Shown: one piece after another, positions 10,747 through 19,499 of the stretch
How positions within the stretch are numbered: position 1 is the stretch's first letter
How the letters are laid out: the number at the start of each line of letters is the position of its first letter
Assembly: GCF_001189235.2 (NCBI RefSeq)
Contig: NZ_LFIP02000008.1
Location: 1-64,000 of the forward strand
Reading direction: 5' to 3'
From: Bradyrhizobium embrapense
GTDB taxonomy: Bacteria; Pseudomonadota; Alphaproteobacteria; Rhizobiales; Xanthobacteraceae
DNA length: 64,000 bases
Position numbers and translations under genes: made by a program
The notes under the pieces: model-generated
Told to the model about the DNA's origin: nothing
Database searches by the model: none
What the model saw: the letters and a program-made list of their open reading frames with translations, nothing else

Positions 10747-11385
10747 ATGTCCAGACACCATCTTCGGGCGTGCGCCGGCGAGGCGGCCGCGTGCCGTGGG
10801 TACCGCTCTGGGGTACCGCGGGGCGCGGCGTCGTTGGCCATGCCGAAAAGCGCCGCGACCGGCCGTCAATACAGCGGCATCAAGGTTCTCACTGCCACCG
10901 AACGCGCATTCACAGGCCAGAGCTGGCTTACGTTCCGCTAGGCGCTGTCATTCCGTGGTCACGTCCGCAAGGGCGAGCGAGGGACCACCGTTGTTTATGC
11001 CGACCGCTTTGTACCAGTCGACGAAAAGCGGCGCGCCAGCGAAACAGTCGACGATGCGCAGGCCATCCCGTTGCTGAAGCGCTTCACGGTGTTCAACATC
11101 GATCAGTGCGATGGCTTACCTTCTGAGATCGCAGTGACGGCGCCACCTCCGCCGTCGGGCCTCATCGCGCCAGATGTTGAATACTGATCAAGGCGAGCGG
11201 GATCGACTTCCGCATTTGCGGCAATCGCGCCTTCTACGTGCCGGCGGAAGACTACAGGTGCCGCCACCGCAAACCTATCTCGAGCCGATCAACTGGTATC
11301 GAACGGCCTTGCACGAGTTGGCGCATGCCAGCGGCCATGCATCGCGTCTCAACCGCCTCGCTGGCGAGCAAGGGTCGCGGATTAT
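10747..11385 (+). pseudogene. ardC: Degenerate ArdC-type antirestriction protein (DUF1738 plus zincin)
   Basis: Pieces of one ArdC-like protein lie in order but in different frames. In order they read: start MSRHHLR at 10747; VPWVPLWGTAG in another frame; MPKSAATGRQYSGIKVL; QSWLTFR; a TAG at 10939 where a Gln codon is expected; then GHVRKGERGTTVVYADRF and LKRFTVFNIDQCDGLP in the same frame. After a frameshift near 11184 comes ASGIDFRICGNRAFYVPAEDY. After another near 11250 comes PPPQTYLEPINWYRTALHELAH with the zinc motif HELAH at 11312-11326 and SRLNR. The usual C-terminus after SRLNR is not recognisable. At least three frameshifts and one nonsense codon make it dead. ArdC proteins are carried by plasmids and integrative elements, so this marks an old mobile element. 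Confidence 0.85.
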
Positions 11386-11541
11386 CTCCTCCGTTTCGTT
11401 ACCAACTTCGCTCCAACTTAAAGCCTCCGAAGCGGGAATCGGCGACCACAAAGCCGCGCGACATGGTTCACCGACCGCTCCCGCCGTATCCTCACTAAGG
11501 GCAGCGGCCACGTCGTCGACACCCGGACGAACTCCAAGCCG

Positions 11542-12444
11542 TCAACCGGCGCCTTTGAAGCTAAAATAGCTGCGCGCTTTCAAGAGCTCGTCAATCATGC
11601 CTTTGTAGGTTTGAGAGGTGCGGATGTCTTCGCGAAACAGAAGCACGCTGCGGAACTCGATCTGCGGCCGAAGTGGCCGCAAAATCAACCCAGTGTCAGT
11701 GAGACCCGCAGCGGAGGTCGGATTCACCATGCCAATTCCGACGCCTGCGAGAACCAGCGCACACACCGTTATAGAACTCGGCGTTTCCGCCACGATCTGC
11801 GGCCGGATATCCTGATTTCGCAGCACCGCCTCCAACCGGTGCCGCGCGCGGTCCTCGGGCGCCAAGGCAATGAAATTGCGCTTATGCAAATCGGCGGCTT
11901 CAACGAACGGCTTTTTGGCAAGTGGATGGCCGGGGGGTAGCGCGCAGACCGCGTGCACCATCCCAAAGTCCTGGTGGTGTACACCAGTGAGATCGACCTC
12001 GTCGGCGGCCAACCCCATATGAAAGCTTCCGCTGACCACCAGTTCCCGAACCATGGACGAGGCGTGAATCTGCAGCGTCAGCGGAATACGGGGATGCCGC
12101 TTCTGAAACGCGCGGATTGCACGAGGCACGAGCGTGTTACCGAGGGCCGACAGGCTTGCGATGCGGATCGCGCCCATGCCGAAATCCCTAATGCGCGCGG
12201 CCTCGGCGCGCAGCTTGTCGAGACCGACAAAAGCTTTGTCGACTTCAGTGAAGAGAAGGCTTCCCTCGGCGGTCGGCGTCAACCGACCACTCGTTCGGTC
12301 GAAAAGGGGAAAACCGACAGATTTCTCGAGTTCAGCAATCGCGCGGCTCACCGCCGGCTGAGTTATGTCGAGCATTTTCGCGGCGCGCGAAGCCGAGCCC
12401 GAGATGATGACGGCCCGGAATGTATCGATCTGCCGATAGTGCAT
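11542..12444 (-). CDS. LysR-family transcriptional regulator
   Basis: A 300-residue protein with an N-terminal winged helix-turn-helix (roughly residues 3-60, containing SASRAAKMLDITQPAVSRAI) and a LysR substrate-binding domain from about residue 90 to 295. It is transcribed away from the PLP enzyme/ABC importer operon, the classic LysR arrangement, and probably activates that operon in response to its amino-acid-like substrate. A CCTAT-N11-ATAGG inverted repeat lies eight bases upstream of its start. Its 3' end abuts the ardC remnant. The fold is certain; the effector is unknown. Confidence 0.93.
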   Translation of the reverse strand: MHYRQIDTFRAVIISGSASRAAKMLDITQPAVSRAIAELEKSVGFPLFDRTSGRLTPTAEGSLLFTEVDKAFVGLDKLRAEAARIRDFGMGAIRIASLSALGNTLVPRAIRAFQKRHPRIPLTLQIHASSMVRELVVSGSFHMGLAADEVDLTGVHHQDFGMVHAVCALPPGHPLAKKPFVEAADLHKRNFIALAPEDRARHRLEAVLRNQDIRPQIVAETPSSITVCALVLAGVGIGMVNPTSAAGLTDTGLILRPLRPQIEFRSVLLFREDIRTSQTYKGMIDELLKARSYFSFKGAG

Positions 12445-12451
12445 CGCTCAG

Positions 12452-12472
12452 CCTATAAAATGAACTCATAGG
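12452..12472. promoter_or_regulatory. Candidate LysR operator (CCTAT-N11-ATAGG)
   Basis: Perfect five-base inverted repeat with an 11-base spacer, matching the T-N11-A rule for LysR-type binding sites. It lies in the divergent promoter, 8 bases from the regulator start and about 75 bases from the PLP-enzyme start. It would suit autoregulation plus activation of the operon. Confidence 0.6.
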
Positions 12473-12520
12473 TCTATACCATTACGTCAATTGAATGCAT
12501 ACCCCAGCCGGCTATCCTCG

Positions 12521-12540
12521 ATCCGATCCGATCCGATCCG
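12521..12540. repeat. Four tandem copies of ATCCG
   Basis: A short tandem repeat, ATCCG x4, directly upstream of the preferred ATG (12549) of the PLP enzyme and inside the possible N-terminal extension that would start at 12495. A change of one unit would shift that extended frame. If 12549 is the true start, it would only alter leader spacing. Confidence 0.8.
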
Positions 12541-12548
12541 AGGTTTCC

Positions 12549-13754
12549 ATGCATGATCTGACACGCTGCGTCCATCATCCTGCCGTCTCACATGAAGGTT
12601 TCGCCAGCCTGGCAGTCCCAACTTATCGCGCCTCGACCATTGTCTATCCCGATCTGCAATCTTTCGCCGAACGGTCCAAGCGCGGTACGGATGGATACAG
12701 TTACGGCCTGCACGGCACGCCGACAACGCGGACGCTAGAAGCTCAACTAACGGAACTGCACGGGGGTATCCGGACCGTGTTGGTACCTTCGGGCCAGGCC
12801 GCGGTGACGGTCGTTTTTCTTTCCGTACTAAAGCCCGGCGACAAGGTGCTCATCCCCGATACGGTCTATCCGCCGGTGCGCCGGTTTTGTTCGGACTATC
12901 TAGTGCCGCGCGGCATCCTGTTCGAGGTCTATGATCCCCTGATTGGTGCCGATATTGCCGGTCTCATCGACGACCGGACCCGTCTGATCTGGGTGGAGTC
13001 GCCGGGCTCCGGCACCATGGAAGTCCAGGATGTGCCGGCGATCGTTCGCGCCGCCAAGGCGCGGGGCGTGCTGGTCGGCTGTGATAACACCTGGGCCAGC
13101 CCGCTCTTGTTTAAGCCGTTGAAGCATGGCGTCGACTTTGCGGCGGAGGCGCTCACGAAATACGTCGGCGGCCATTCTGATCTTTTGCTTGGATCGATCA
13201 CCGTGGCCGACCTCGAACTCCGCAATGCGCTCAAGGACACCATGCGCATGCTCGGCATTGGCGTCTCGCCAGACGAGGGATCCCTTGCTCTACGCGGCAT
13301 CGAGACGATGGGCGTGCGCGTCAAGCACATGGGACACGTTTCCGAAAAGTTCGCGAGACTTCTCGGCGCCTTTCCCGCCGTGGAAAACGTCCTCCATCCG
13401 TGCCTGCCATCCTGTCCCGGCCACGACATCTGGGTACGCGATTTTGCGGGCTCCAGTGCGGTGTTCAGCATTCAGTTGAGGCCCGAATTTAGAAATCGGC
13501 TGGCGGCGGGATTGTCCGCTCTCAGAATTTTCGCAATCGGCGCATCCTGGGGGGGCACGAGAAGCCTGATTGCGCCAATGAACATGGAAGGCGATCGCAG
13601 CGTGCGGCCCTGGGACGAAGCCCGTCCTCTGATACGCATCAGTGTCGGTCTCGAAGATCCCGAGGATCTCTGGCTCGATCTCGTTCACTTCTTTGAAGCG
13701 CTTCAGCTAAGGCGATCGGGCGTTGAGACAACTCGCGATCGCTCGAACGTCTAA
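12549..13754 (+). CDS. metC: Cys/Met-metabolism PLP enzyme, cystathionine beta-lyase-like
   Basis: A 401-residue fold-type I PLP enzyme of the cystathionine gamma-synthase/beta-lyase family. Visible marks are the PLP-phosphate region PSGQAAVTV near residue 80, the Asp of CDNTWASP near 180, and the Schiff-base lysine in ALTKYVGGHSD (about Lys204). Such enzymes eliminate thiol groups from cystathionine or related cysteine conjugates. An upstream ATG (12495) is possible, but conserved sequence begins at MHDLTRC. It is the first gene of an operon with an amino-acid ABC importer and a deacylase, divergent from the LysR gene. A role in breaking down an imported sulfur amino acid is inferred; the exact substrate is not shown, so the symbol is tentative. 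Confidence 0.85.
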   Translation: MHDLTRCVHHPAVSHEGFASLAVPTYRASTIVYPDLQSFAERSKRGTDGYSYGLHGTPTTRTLEAQLTELHGGIRTVLVPSGQAAVTVVFLSVLKPGDKVLIPDTVYPPVRRFCSDYLVPRGILFEVYDPLIGADIAGLIDDRTRLIWVESPGSGTMEVQDVPAIVRAAKARGVLVGCDNTWASPLLFKPLKHGVDFAAEALTKYVGGHSDLLLGSITVADLELRNALKDTMRMLGIGVSPDEGSLALRGIETMGVRVKHMGHVSEKFARLLGAFPAVENVLHPCLPSCPGHDIWVRDFAGSSAVFSIQLRPEFRNRLAAGLSALRIFAIGASWGGTRSLIAPMNMEGDRSVRPWDEARPLIRISVGLEDPEDLWLDLVHFFEALQLRRSGVETTRDRSNV

Positions 13755-13782
13755 CCTACTAGCTGTCACAGGGAGAGCACGC

Positions 13783-14622
13783 ATGAAGTCGAAGTATGTC
13801 CCATTGCTGTTCGCATCGTCATTGGCCGCTTTGGCTATCACCTCACCGGCATTCGCTGACAACGATACTAAGCTGGCGAGCATTCGAAGCAAGGGCGTCA
13901 TGCGTGTCGCAATCACCCAGACAAGTCCTCCTTGGACCTATCTCGGAGATGACAATCAGCCTGCCGGTTACGACGTCGAAGTTGTCAAGGAAGTTGCCAA
14001 ACGTATGGGCGTCGCCAAGTTGGAATTCGTTATCGACAGTTACAAGAATTTTGTCGAAGGGTTGGAAGCGGACAAATACGATACGGTCTTCAACGATCTA
14101 TCGCCGACCAAAGAACGCAGTCTGCGCGTGGATTTTGCCGAGCCCTATGGCGTAGAGGACTTTCGCATTTTCGTTAAAGCCGGCAACAAATCCATTCGCG
14201 GCATAAACGATCTCAAAGGAAAATCGGTCGGCGTCACCACGGGTAGCGCCAATGAGGCATGGTCAATCTCGCATCTGCCGGGCGCGACCATCAAGGGATA
14301 CGATAATGGCAGCTTCATCTTTCAGGATTTGAACAACGGCCGGCTCGACGCCGTGATCATCTCTCATTTCGGCGGGCTGAAATACGCGAAGGCAACAAAT
14401 ATGGGCGTCGAGGAAGCCAGTGATCCTCTGACTTATTCGATCGCTGCGCCAGCGTTGCGCAAGGGTGAGCCATCGCTCAAGGCGGCGCTCAGTTCGGCGA
14501 TCAAGTCAATGTCAGGGGATGGAACACTCGACAGTTTTGCCCATCGTCTAACGGGCGTGACCTATTCGATCACGCAGGCGATTGCAACGGCCCAAAAAGA
14601 AGCAGCCGGAGAATCGCAATAA
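13783..14622 (+). CDS. Polar amino-acid ABC transporter, periplasmic binding protein
   Basis: A 279-residue family 3 solute-binding protein. A signal peptide ends at SPAFA-DN near residue 24. The mature protein begins with the usual LASIRSKGVMRVAI and TSPPWTYL blocks and contains GYDVEVVKEVAKRMG, characteristic of amino-acid binding proteins. ATG 13783 is preceded by GGGAG. The stop overlaps the permease start by one base (TAATG), so the genes are translationally linked. Specificity cannot be read from sequence; the partner enzymes suggest a sulfur-containing or N-acylated amino acid. Confidence 0.92.
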   Translation: MKSKYVPLLFASSLAALAITSPAFADNDTKLASIRSKGVMRVAITQTSPPWTYLGDDNQPAGYDVEVVKEVAKRMGVAKLEFVIDSYKNFVEGLEADKYDTVFNDLSPTKERSLRVDFAEPYGVEDFRIFVKAGNKSIRGINDLKGKSVGVTTGSANEAWSISHLPGATIKGYDNGSFIFQDLNNGRLDAVIISHFGGLKYAKATNMGVEEASDPLTYSIAAPALRKGEPSLKAALSSAIKSMSGDGTLDSFAHRLTGVTYSITQAIATAQKEAAGESQ

Positions 14623-15266
14623 TGGATCTCTTCCTGCGCGCGTTGCCGTTGTTTGCAATGGCGCTTCCCATCACATTATTTCTGGGAACGTCGTCCTTCA
14701 TTTTCGGGTCTGTGTTGGGAATGCTGGTCGCGCTCATGCGGTTGTCGGGAGTGACACTGTTGCGATGGGGCGCCTTCGCCTATGTTTCCATCTTTCGCGG
14801 AACGCCGTTGCTGGTGCAGATCCTGCTCGTCTATTTCGGGCTTCCGCGCCTGGGCATTGTACTCAATCCGCTTGCGTCTGCCATTCTGGCGCTAACGTTA
14901 TTCTCGGCGTCGTATTTGAGCGAGAATTTCCGCTCCGGCATCCTTGCCGTTGAAAAGGGACAATGGGAGGCAGCCGCAACCCTCGGGATGAGCCGGATCA
15001 AGACATTCACACGGATAATTATGCCGCAGGCGCTTCGCATCGCTACGCCGACAGTGGGCAGTCGTCTGATCGCACTGATGAAAGACACCTCCCTCGCATC
15101 GACGGTCACGGTGGTAGAACTCACGCGCGTCGCCGAACAGGTGGGAGCAGCGAGCTTCCGCTACCTCGATATGTTTCTCATGGCCGGCGTGATCTACTGG
15201 ACCATCAATCAGCTTCTGACCGTCCTGCAAATGATAATTGAAGACCGCCTGTCGAGGCACATGTGA
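14622..15266 (+). CDS. Polar amino-acid ABC transporter permease (HisM/GlnP type)
   Basis: A 214-residue inner-membrane permease with an LPITLFLGTSSF N-terminal helix. The EAA loop reads GILAVEKGQWEAAATLGMSR followed by IIMPQALRIATP, the ATPase-docking signature of HisM/GlnP permeases. The start overlaps the binding-protein stop, and its TGA overlaps the ATPase ATG. Only one permease gene is present, so the transporter probably uses a homodimer. Confidence 0.93.
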   Translation: MDLFLRALPLFAMALPITLFLGTSSFIFGSVLGMLVALMRLSGVTLLRWGAFAYVSIFRGTPLLVQILLVYFGLPRLGIVLNPLASAILALTLFSASYLSENFRSGILAVEKGQWEAAATLGMSRIKTFTRIIMPQALRIATPTVGSRLIALMKDTSLASTVTVVELTRVAEQVGAASFRYLDMFLMAGVIYWTINQLLTVLQMIIEDRLSRHM

Positions 15267-16036
15267 TGACATCGACCGATCAAGATTTGGTTTGCGTCTC
15301 TAATCTCACTAAGCGCTTTGGCGATCTCGAGGTGCTTAAAGGCATCGATTTTTCCGTCCGGGCCGGGGAAGTCGTCGTTATCGTCGGACCCTCCGGTTCC
15401 GGCAAGACGACGCTATTGCGGTCGCTCAATTTTTTGGAAATGCCGACATCGGGTTCGGTTTCCGTCTGCGGCGTCGAGGCGGTGTTCGAAGGCGGCAAGT
15501 GTATATCGCCGCATGCTGCAAGGCTCTTTCGCGACATCCGATCCAAAACCGCTATGGTGTTCCAGAGTTTCAATCTTTTTCCGCATATGACGGCGCTCCA
15601 AAACGTCATCGAAGGCCTCGTCAGCGTCAAGAATGTTAAGAGACCGGAAGCCGCCGACGAAGGCAAGCGGCTCCTCACTCTGATGGGGTTGATGGACAAA
15701 ATCGATGTCTACCCCTCAAGGCTTTCGGGCGGCCAGAAGCAGCGAGTCGCCATTGCCCGCAGTCTTGCCATGAAACCGGAGGTCATGTTGTTCGATGAGC
15801 CGACATCGGCATTGGATCCCGAACTTCGAGGCGAAGTGCTGGCTGTGATGCGGGACATCGCCAAGTCAGGGACAACCATGATTGTTGTGACTCATGAGAT
15901 GCAGTTTGCGCGCGATATAGCCGATCAGGTCGTTTTCATGGATAATGGGGTTATCGTCGAAACCAATCCTCCTGAGCGCTTCTTCGGCGCTTCGGAAAAC
16001 ATGCGCGTTCGCGCCTTCCTCAACGGAATTGCGTGA
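15266..16036 (+). CDS. Polar amino-acid ABC transporter ATPase (GlnQ/HisP type)
   Basis: A 256-residue ABC ATPase with Walker A GPSGSGKTT, Q-loop VFQSFNLFPHMT, signature LSGGQKQRVAIARSLA, Walker B VMLFDEPTSALDP and switch histidine VVTHEM. Every catalytic element is intact. ATG 15266 overlaps the permease stop as TGATG; a GTG three bases earlier would add one residue. It energises the adjacent binding protein and permease. Confidence 0.95.
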   Translation: MTSTDQDLVCVSNLTKRFGDLEVLKGIDFSVRAGEVVVIVGPSGSGKTTLLRSLNFLEMPTSGSVSVCGVEAVFEGGKCISPHAARLFRDIRSKTAMVFQSFNLFPHMTALQNVIEGLVSVKNVKRPEAADEGKRLLTLMGLMDKIDVYPSRLSGGQKQRVAIARSLAMKPEVMLFDEPTSALDPELRGEVLAVMRDIAKSGTTMIVVTHEMQFARDIADQVVFMDNGVIVETNPPERFFGASENMRVRAFLNGIA

Positions 16037-16043
16037 TGGATCG

Positions 16044-17054
16044 ATGATGAAAAGTCGGATCTGGACGGAAATCGATTTCGGCAAAACGGGCGTGCAATCC
16101 GACTTTGCCCGAGTGCCTTATTCCTCTAACACCTCGGCCTACGGCTGGATTCCCGTGCCCATGGTCTGCATCAATGGGCAAAGCGGCCCAACAGCGTTGT
16201 TTACCGCGGGTACGCATGGTGATGAATATGAGGGACAAGTGGCCCTTCTCAAACTCGCTCGCGAACTTTCGTCGGCCAAAATTGCCGGACGTGTTATCAT
16301 TCTTCCCGCGTTGAATCAGCCCGCCGTGGCTGCGGGACGCCGCAATTCACCATTGGACGACGGTAACCTCAATCGTCTGTTTCCAGGCGACGCCCAAGGC
16401 ACGCCGACAGAAATGATCGCGCATTATGTGGTCACCGAATTATTGTCTATGGCAGATGTGATTATCGACCTTCATTCGGGCGGCTCGTCGCTTGATCATT
16501 TGCCATTGGCGCTGGCTCGCGAAGGGAAGGCCGAGGAAGAAACAAAGCAGATCCATCGCCTTCTCAGAAGTTTTGCAGCGCCCTTCAGTGTTATCACCAA
16601 GGGCACTGGGGGAGGAGCGGCAAGCACGCTTTATGCAGCTGCCGAGCAGCTTGGTGTTCCCGCCATCACGACGGAGCTAGGCAGCGGAACGACGCTCTCG
16701 CGGCAAGGGCTGGAATTTGCCGAAGCCGGACTTCGACGCGTGCTGCGCGACTACGGGATCGCGCCTGATCTGGACGTCGTTCAAGCGCCTGTCACGCGCT
16801 TCGCGCGATCTTTGGGACCAGCGAGTTCGATTTTTGCTGTCCATGCCGGTCTGTTCGAGCCCTTCGTGGAGCTTGGACAGGCGGTGACGCGCGGACAAGT
16901 GGCTGGAAACCTGCACCGTCTCGACGACCCCCTGGCGAACCCATCGGTGCTGACTTTCAAAGCCGATGGCATCGTTTGCTGGCGCCGATTTCCGACATTA
17001 ACCGCGGCAGGTGATGCTCTGTATGGAATGATGTCAAACTCAATCGAAGAATGA
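16044..17054 (+). CDS. AstE/AspA-family deacylase (succinylglutamate desuccinylase/aspartoacylase-like)
   Basis: A 336-residue zinc-dependent amidohydrolase. Metal and active-site motifs are visible: GTHGDEYEG (His and Glu ligands, near residue 60), NLNRLFPG, DLHSGGSSLDH (third ligand) and the catalytic Glu in ITTELGSG. Members remove acyl groups from N-acylated amino acids, for example N-succinylglutamate, N-acetylaspartate, or acetyl-diaminobutyrate by DoeB. It follows the ABC importer by about 10 bases, so the operon probably imports an amino-acid derivative, deacylates it and passes it to the PLP lyase. Substrate and order of steps are inference. Its stop codon touches the parB remnant. 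Confidence 0.85.
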   Translation: MMKSRIWTEIDFGKTGVQSDFARVPYSSNTSAYGWIPVPMVCINGQSGPTALFTAGTHGDEYEGQVALLKLARELSSAKIAGRVIILPALNQPAVAAGRRNSPLDDGNLNRLFPGDAQGTPTEMIAHYVVTELLSMADVIIDLHSGGSSLDHLPLALAREGKAEEETKQIHRLLRSFAAPFSVITKGTGGGAASTLYAAAEQLGVPAITTELGSGTTLSRQGLEFAEAGLRRVLRDYGIAPDLDVVQAPVTRFARSLGPASSIFAVHAGLFEPFVELGQAVTRGQVAGNLHRLDDPLANPSVLTFKADGIVCWRRFPTLTAAGDALYGMMSNSIEE

Positions 17055-17149
17055 TTGTTACGGGCGCGGATCAGCCGAATCTGAGCCCGATCATCTCGGC
17101 AATCGTGAAACGCCCAACCGGCCGTGATGTCCCGATTCTCGTTACCGCA

Positions 17150-17335
17150 AAAAGCATGACAGACGGCGGCGTTTTGCGTGATCTGTTCGAGCATGACAAT
17201 GGCGGACATTTGCAAGACGTTGCCTTGTTGGACCGCCTTGTCACCGACAAGCTGAAACTGGAAGCCGAACAGGTCGCCACCGAAGGCTGGAAGTGGATTT
17301 CGGTGGCGGTCGACTTCCCCTACGGCCATGCCAAA
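17150..17335 (+). pseudogene. Remnant of a plasmid-type ParB-family protein
   Basis: About 55 residues (VLRDLFEHDNGGHLQD, VALLDRLVTDKLKLEAEQV, EGWKWISVAVDFPYGHA) match the central part of the large ParB/nuclease proteins carried by rhizobial plasmids and integrative elements. The N-terminal ParB fold and C-terminal half are absent, and downstream the frame runs directly into a uspA remnant. It is too short to function. With the ardC remnant on the other side, it brackets the amino-acid cassette. Confidence 0.75.
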
Positions 17336-17384
17336 CGTGCGTCGAAAGCCTCGATAAGTCGTTCCAACAATCGGGAGGCAAGGA

Positions 17385-17785
17385 AGTACCGGCATATTTT
17401 CATACCGACCGATGGATCGGAAATGGCGGGGTAGCGCAAGGGCTGGCGCTCGCAAAATCCCTCGGCGCCAAAGTATCGGTCATCTTCGTCGTGGAGCGCT
17501 CCTTTCGGAAATAGGAGCACGGAATGGCGAGATGCTCGCAGGATACGCCGAGGTGCGCAAGGAACGGGCCGCCAGCGCACTGGATCGCGCGGTGCCTGCG
17601 GCCAAGGAGGCCGGGTGCTCCTGCGAGACGATTCAAGCGGGGAGCCGGCAATCCCATTGGGCCATCATGCACCGGCCAAGGATAGGGCTGCGACCTCATG
17701 GTCACGTTCTCGCGCGGGCGCAGCGGACTTTCCGCGCTTCTGATCGGCAGTGTAACCATGTTTGGCTATGCCACTACGTGCGCGT
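17385..17785 (+). pseudogene. Degenerate universal stress protein (UspA family)
   Basis: Fragments in order but in three frames: KYRHIFIPTDGSEMA then TAG; VAQGLALAKSLGAKVSVIFVVE; YAEVRKERAASALDRAVPAAKEAGCSCETIQ; and GCDLMVTFSRGRSGLSALLIGSVT. These match an ordinary single-domain UspA from the first strand to the ATP-binding loop. The start codon is lost and several frameshifts are needed, so the gene is dead. Its end meets the convergent aspT-like gene. UspA genes often belong to FixK regulons, so it may be a casualty of insertion at the island border. Confidence 0.75.
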
Positions 17786-17789
17786 CGGC

Positions 17790-19484
17790 TCATCCAGCGA
17801 AAACCACCACCATGACCGATCCCCAGGTGGTTAGCAGAATGTTTGAGATCGGATAAGCGGGCGTATAGCCCAGCACTACCACCGAGCTGCCGGAGCGCTC
17901 CTGGATCGCGGCCATCGCAGCCGTGACCGTCTGCGCTCCGGTCAATGCGCCGAGCAGGAGGATCGAATTCATGTGCAGCACGAAATGACCGAAGCAGAAG
18001 CCGACGATCTGCGGCAACAGGGTCACGATCATGCCGCCCAGAAGCAAGCCGATGCCCGCCTCGCGGATGGCGGAAAGGAAAATCGGCCCCGCATGAATCC
18101 CGGTCAGGCCGACAAAAGCCGCCAGTCCGAGCGACGTCATCAGGCTGATGGCGCCATCCGGGATCCGGCCGAAATACGGCAGACGAGTGCGGAGATAGCC
18201 GACCAGAAGTCCGGCGAGCAGAGTGCCGACGCTGGTGCTCAGTGAGATCGTGATACCGCTAACCGTAAAACTCACGAGAACGCCAACGAGCCCGCCGAGG
18301 AAAATCGCGAGCCCCAGCACGACGAAATCGATGCTGGTGCTCGGCGCGATGATGACCCCGATGCTCTTGGCCGCATTCTGCACCACCGGCTCAGGACCTA
18401 CGAGGCGAAGCAGATCGCCGCGCTGCAGGACCACGCCGGCCGCGATCGGGAGCGATTCACCACCTCGGCTCAATGAGCGCAAATAGAGGCCGCGCGCCCA
18501 GTTCTGTTCCGAGGCCTGCCCGAGACTCATCCCCGCAAGCTTGGGATTGATCAGGAACACATCAGCCGGGACCAGAGGGATATCGAGCAGTTCCCGGTCC
18601 TCCACCTCCGCGCCGCGCGGTTCGATCAGTTCCACGATCATCTGGCGCGGCGCGGACACCGCGACAACATCGCCTGCCGCGAGCATTGTTCCGGGGTCCG
18701 CCTCGAGGATGTGCTCGGCGCGTCGGATGCGGTGAATAAAGACGCGTTGCCCGGGGACGCGCGCTTCGGCGGCGGCAACCGTCAGTCCGGCGATCGCCGC
18801 GTGGTCATCAAGGCGGTAGGCGCGCAGCTCGAACTTGCGCCAGGCGGACGCCAGGTCAGGCCGGGCGCGCGTGATGCCCAGGGTTCGTTCTAATTTGAGC
18901 GCCTCGGTCTTCAGATCGATCTTCAGCAGCGCCGGAACGACGATCGTGCAGAACGTGATCACGCCGGCATAGCCGAAGATGTAGCAGACCGCATCGGCCA
19001 CTGCGATGTGCGAGACAAACAGCGCGCGCTGAGCGTCGGACACGGGCAGCGAATTGACGGCGTCGGTCGCCGTACCCATTGCAGCGCTCTGGCTGAGTGC
19101 GCCGGACAGGAGTCCGGCGGCAAAGCCGGGGTCAAGTCGCAGCACGTGTGCCACGACGATCGCGGCGGCAAGACCGGTGAGGCTCACGACGACAGCCATC
19201 AGCATCGGCTTCAGCCCATCGCGCTTCATCGCCAACACGAATTGCGGGCCGACCGAATAGCCCACCCCGAACAGGAACAGCAGGAACAAGAACGATTTGG
19301 TCATGCCGGAGACCGGCACATGCGCGAAATCGCCGACCGCAAGGCCCGCGAACAGCGCCCCCGTGACCGGGCCAAGGCTGAAAGCGCCGATCCTGAAGCT
19401 TCCGATCCAGTAGCCCGCGGCGATCACCAGGAACAGCGCGAGCTCTGGATAACGGACGAGGAACTGCTGCAGCCAGATCAACAT
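17790..19484 (-). CDS. aspT: Aspartate:alanine exchanger family transporter (AspT-like), copy 1
   Basis: A 564-residue membrane protein with the AAE architecture: about five N-terminal helices (VIAAGYWIGSFRIGAFSLGPVTG), a cytoplasmic middle with two RCK_C/TrkA-C-like segments (about 210-380), then five or six more helices. GALTGAQTVTAAM near the C-terminus is a characteristic AAE loop. AspT exchanges external aspartate for internal alanine. It lies 15 bases downstream of a second AspT-like gene and in the same locus as aspartate 4-decarboxylase, which strongly supports the substrate pair. Whether this copy carries Asp/Ala or another substrate, or forms a heteromer, is unknown. Confidence 0.88.
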   Translation of the reverse strand: MLIWLQQFLVRYPELALFLVIAAGYWIGSFRIGAFSLGPVTGALFAGLAVGDFAHVPVSGMTKSFLFLLFLFGVGYSVGPQFVLAMKRDGLKPMLMAVVVSLTGLAAAIVVAHVLRLDPGFAAGLLSGALSQSAAMGTATDAVNSLPVSDAQRALFVSHIAVADAVCYIFGYAGVITFCTIVVPALLKIDLKTEALKLERTLGITRARPDLASAWRKFELRAYRLDDHAAIAGLTVAAAEARVPGQRVFIHRIRRAEHILEADPGTMLAAGDVVAVSAPRQMIVELIEPRGAEVEDRELLDIPLVPADVFLINPKLAGMSLGQASEQNWARGLYLRSLSRGGESLPIAAGVVLQRGDLLRLVGPEPVVQNAAKSIGVIIAPSTSIDFVVLGLAIFLGGLVGVLVSFTVSGITISLSTSVGTLLAGLLVGYLRTRLPYFGRIPDGAISLMTSLGLAAFVGLTGIHAGPIFLSAIREAGIGLLLGGMIVTLLPQIVGFCFGHFVLHMNSILLLGALTGAQTVTAAMAAIQERSGSSVVVLGYTPAYPISNILLTTWGSVMVVVFAG

Positions 19485-19499
19485 CGTCGCGCGCTGCGG

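Noticed and set aside
11386..11541. Possible further mobile-element coding fragment (frame reading FTDRSRRILTKGSG)
   Set aside because: Too short and without a recognisable family; left as unassigned sequence between ardC remnant and lysR.
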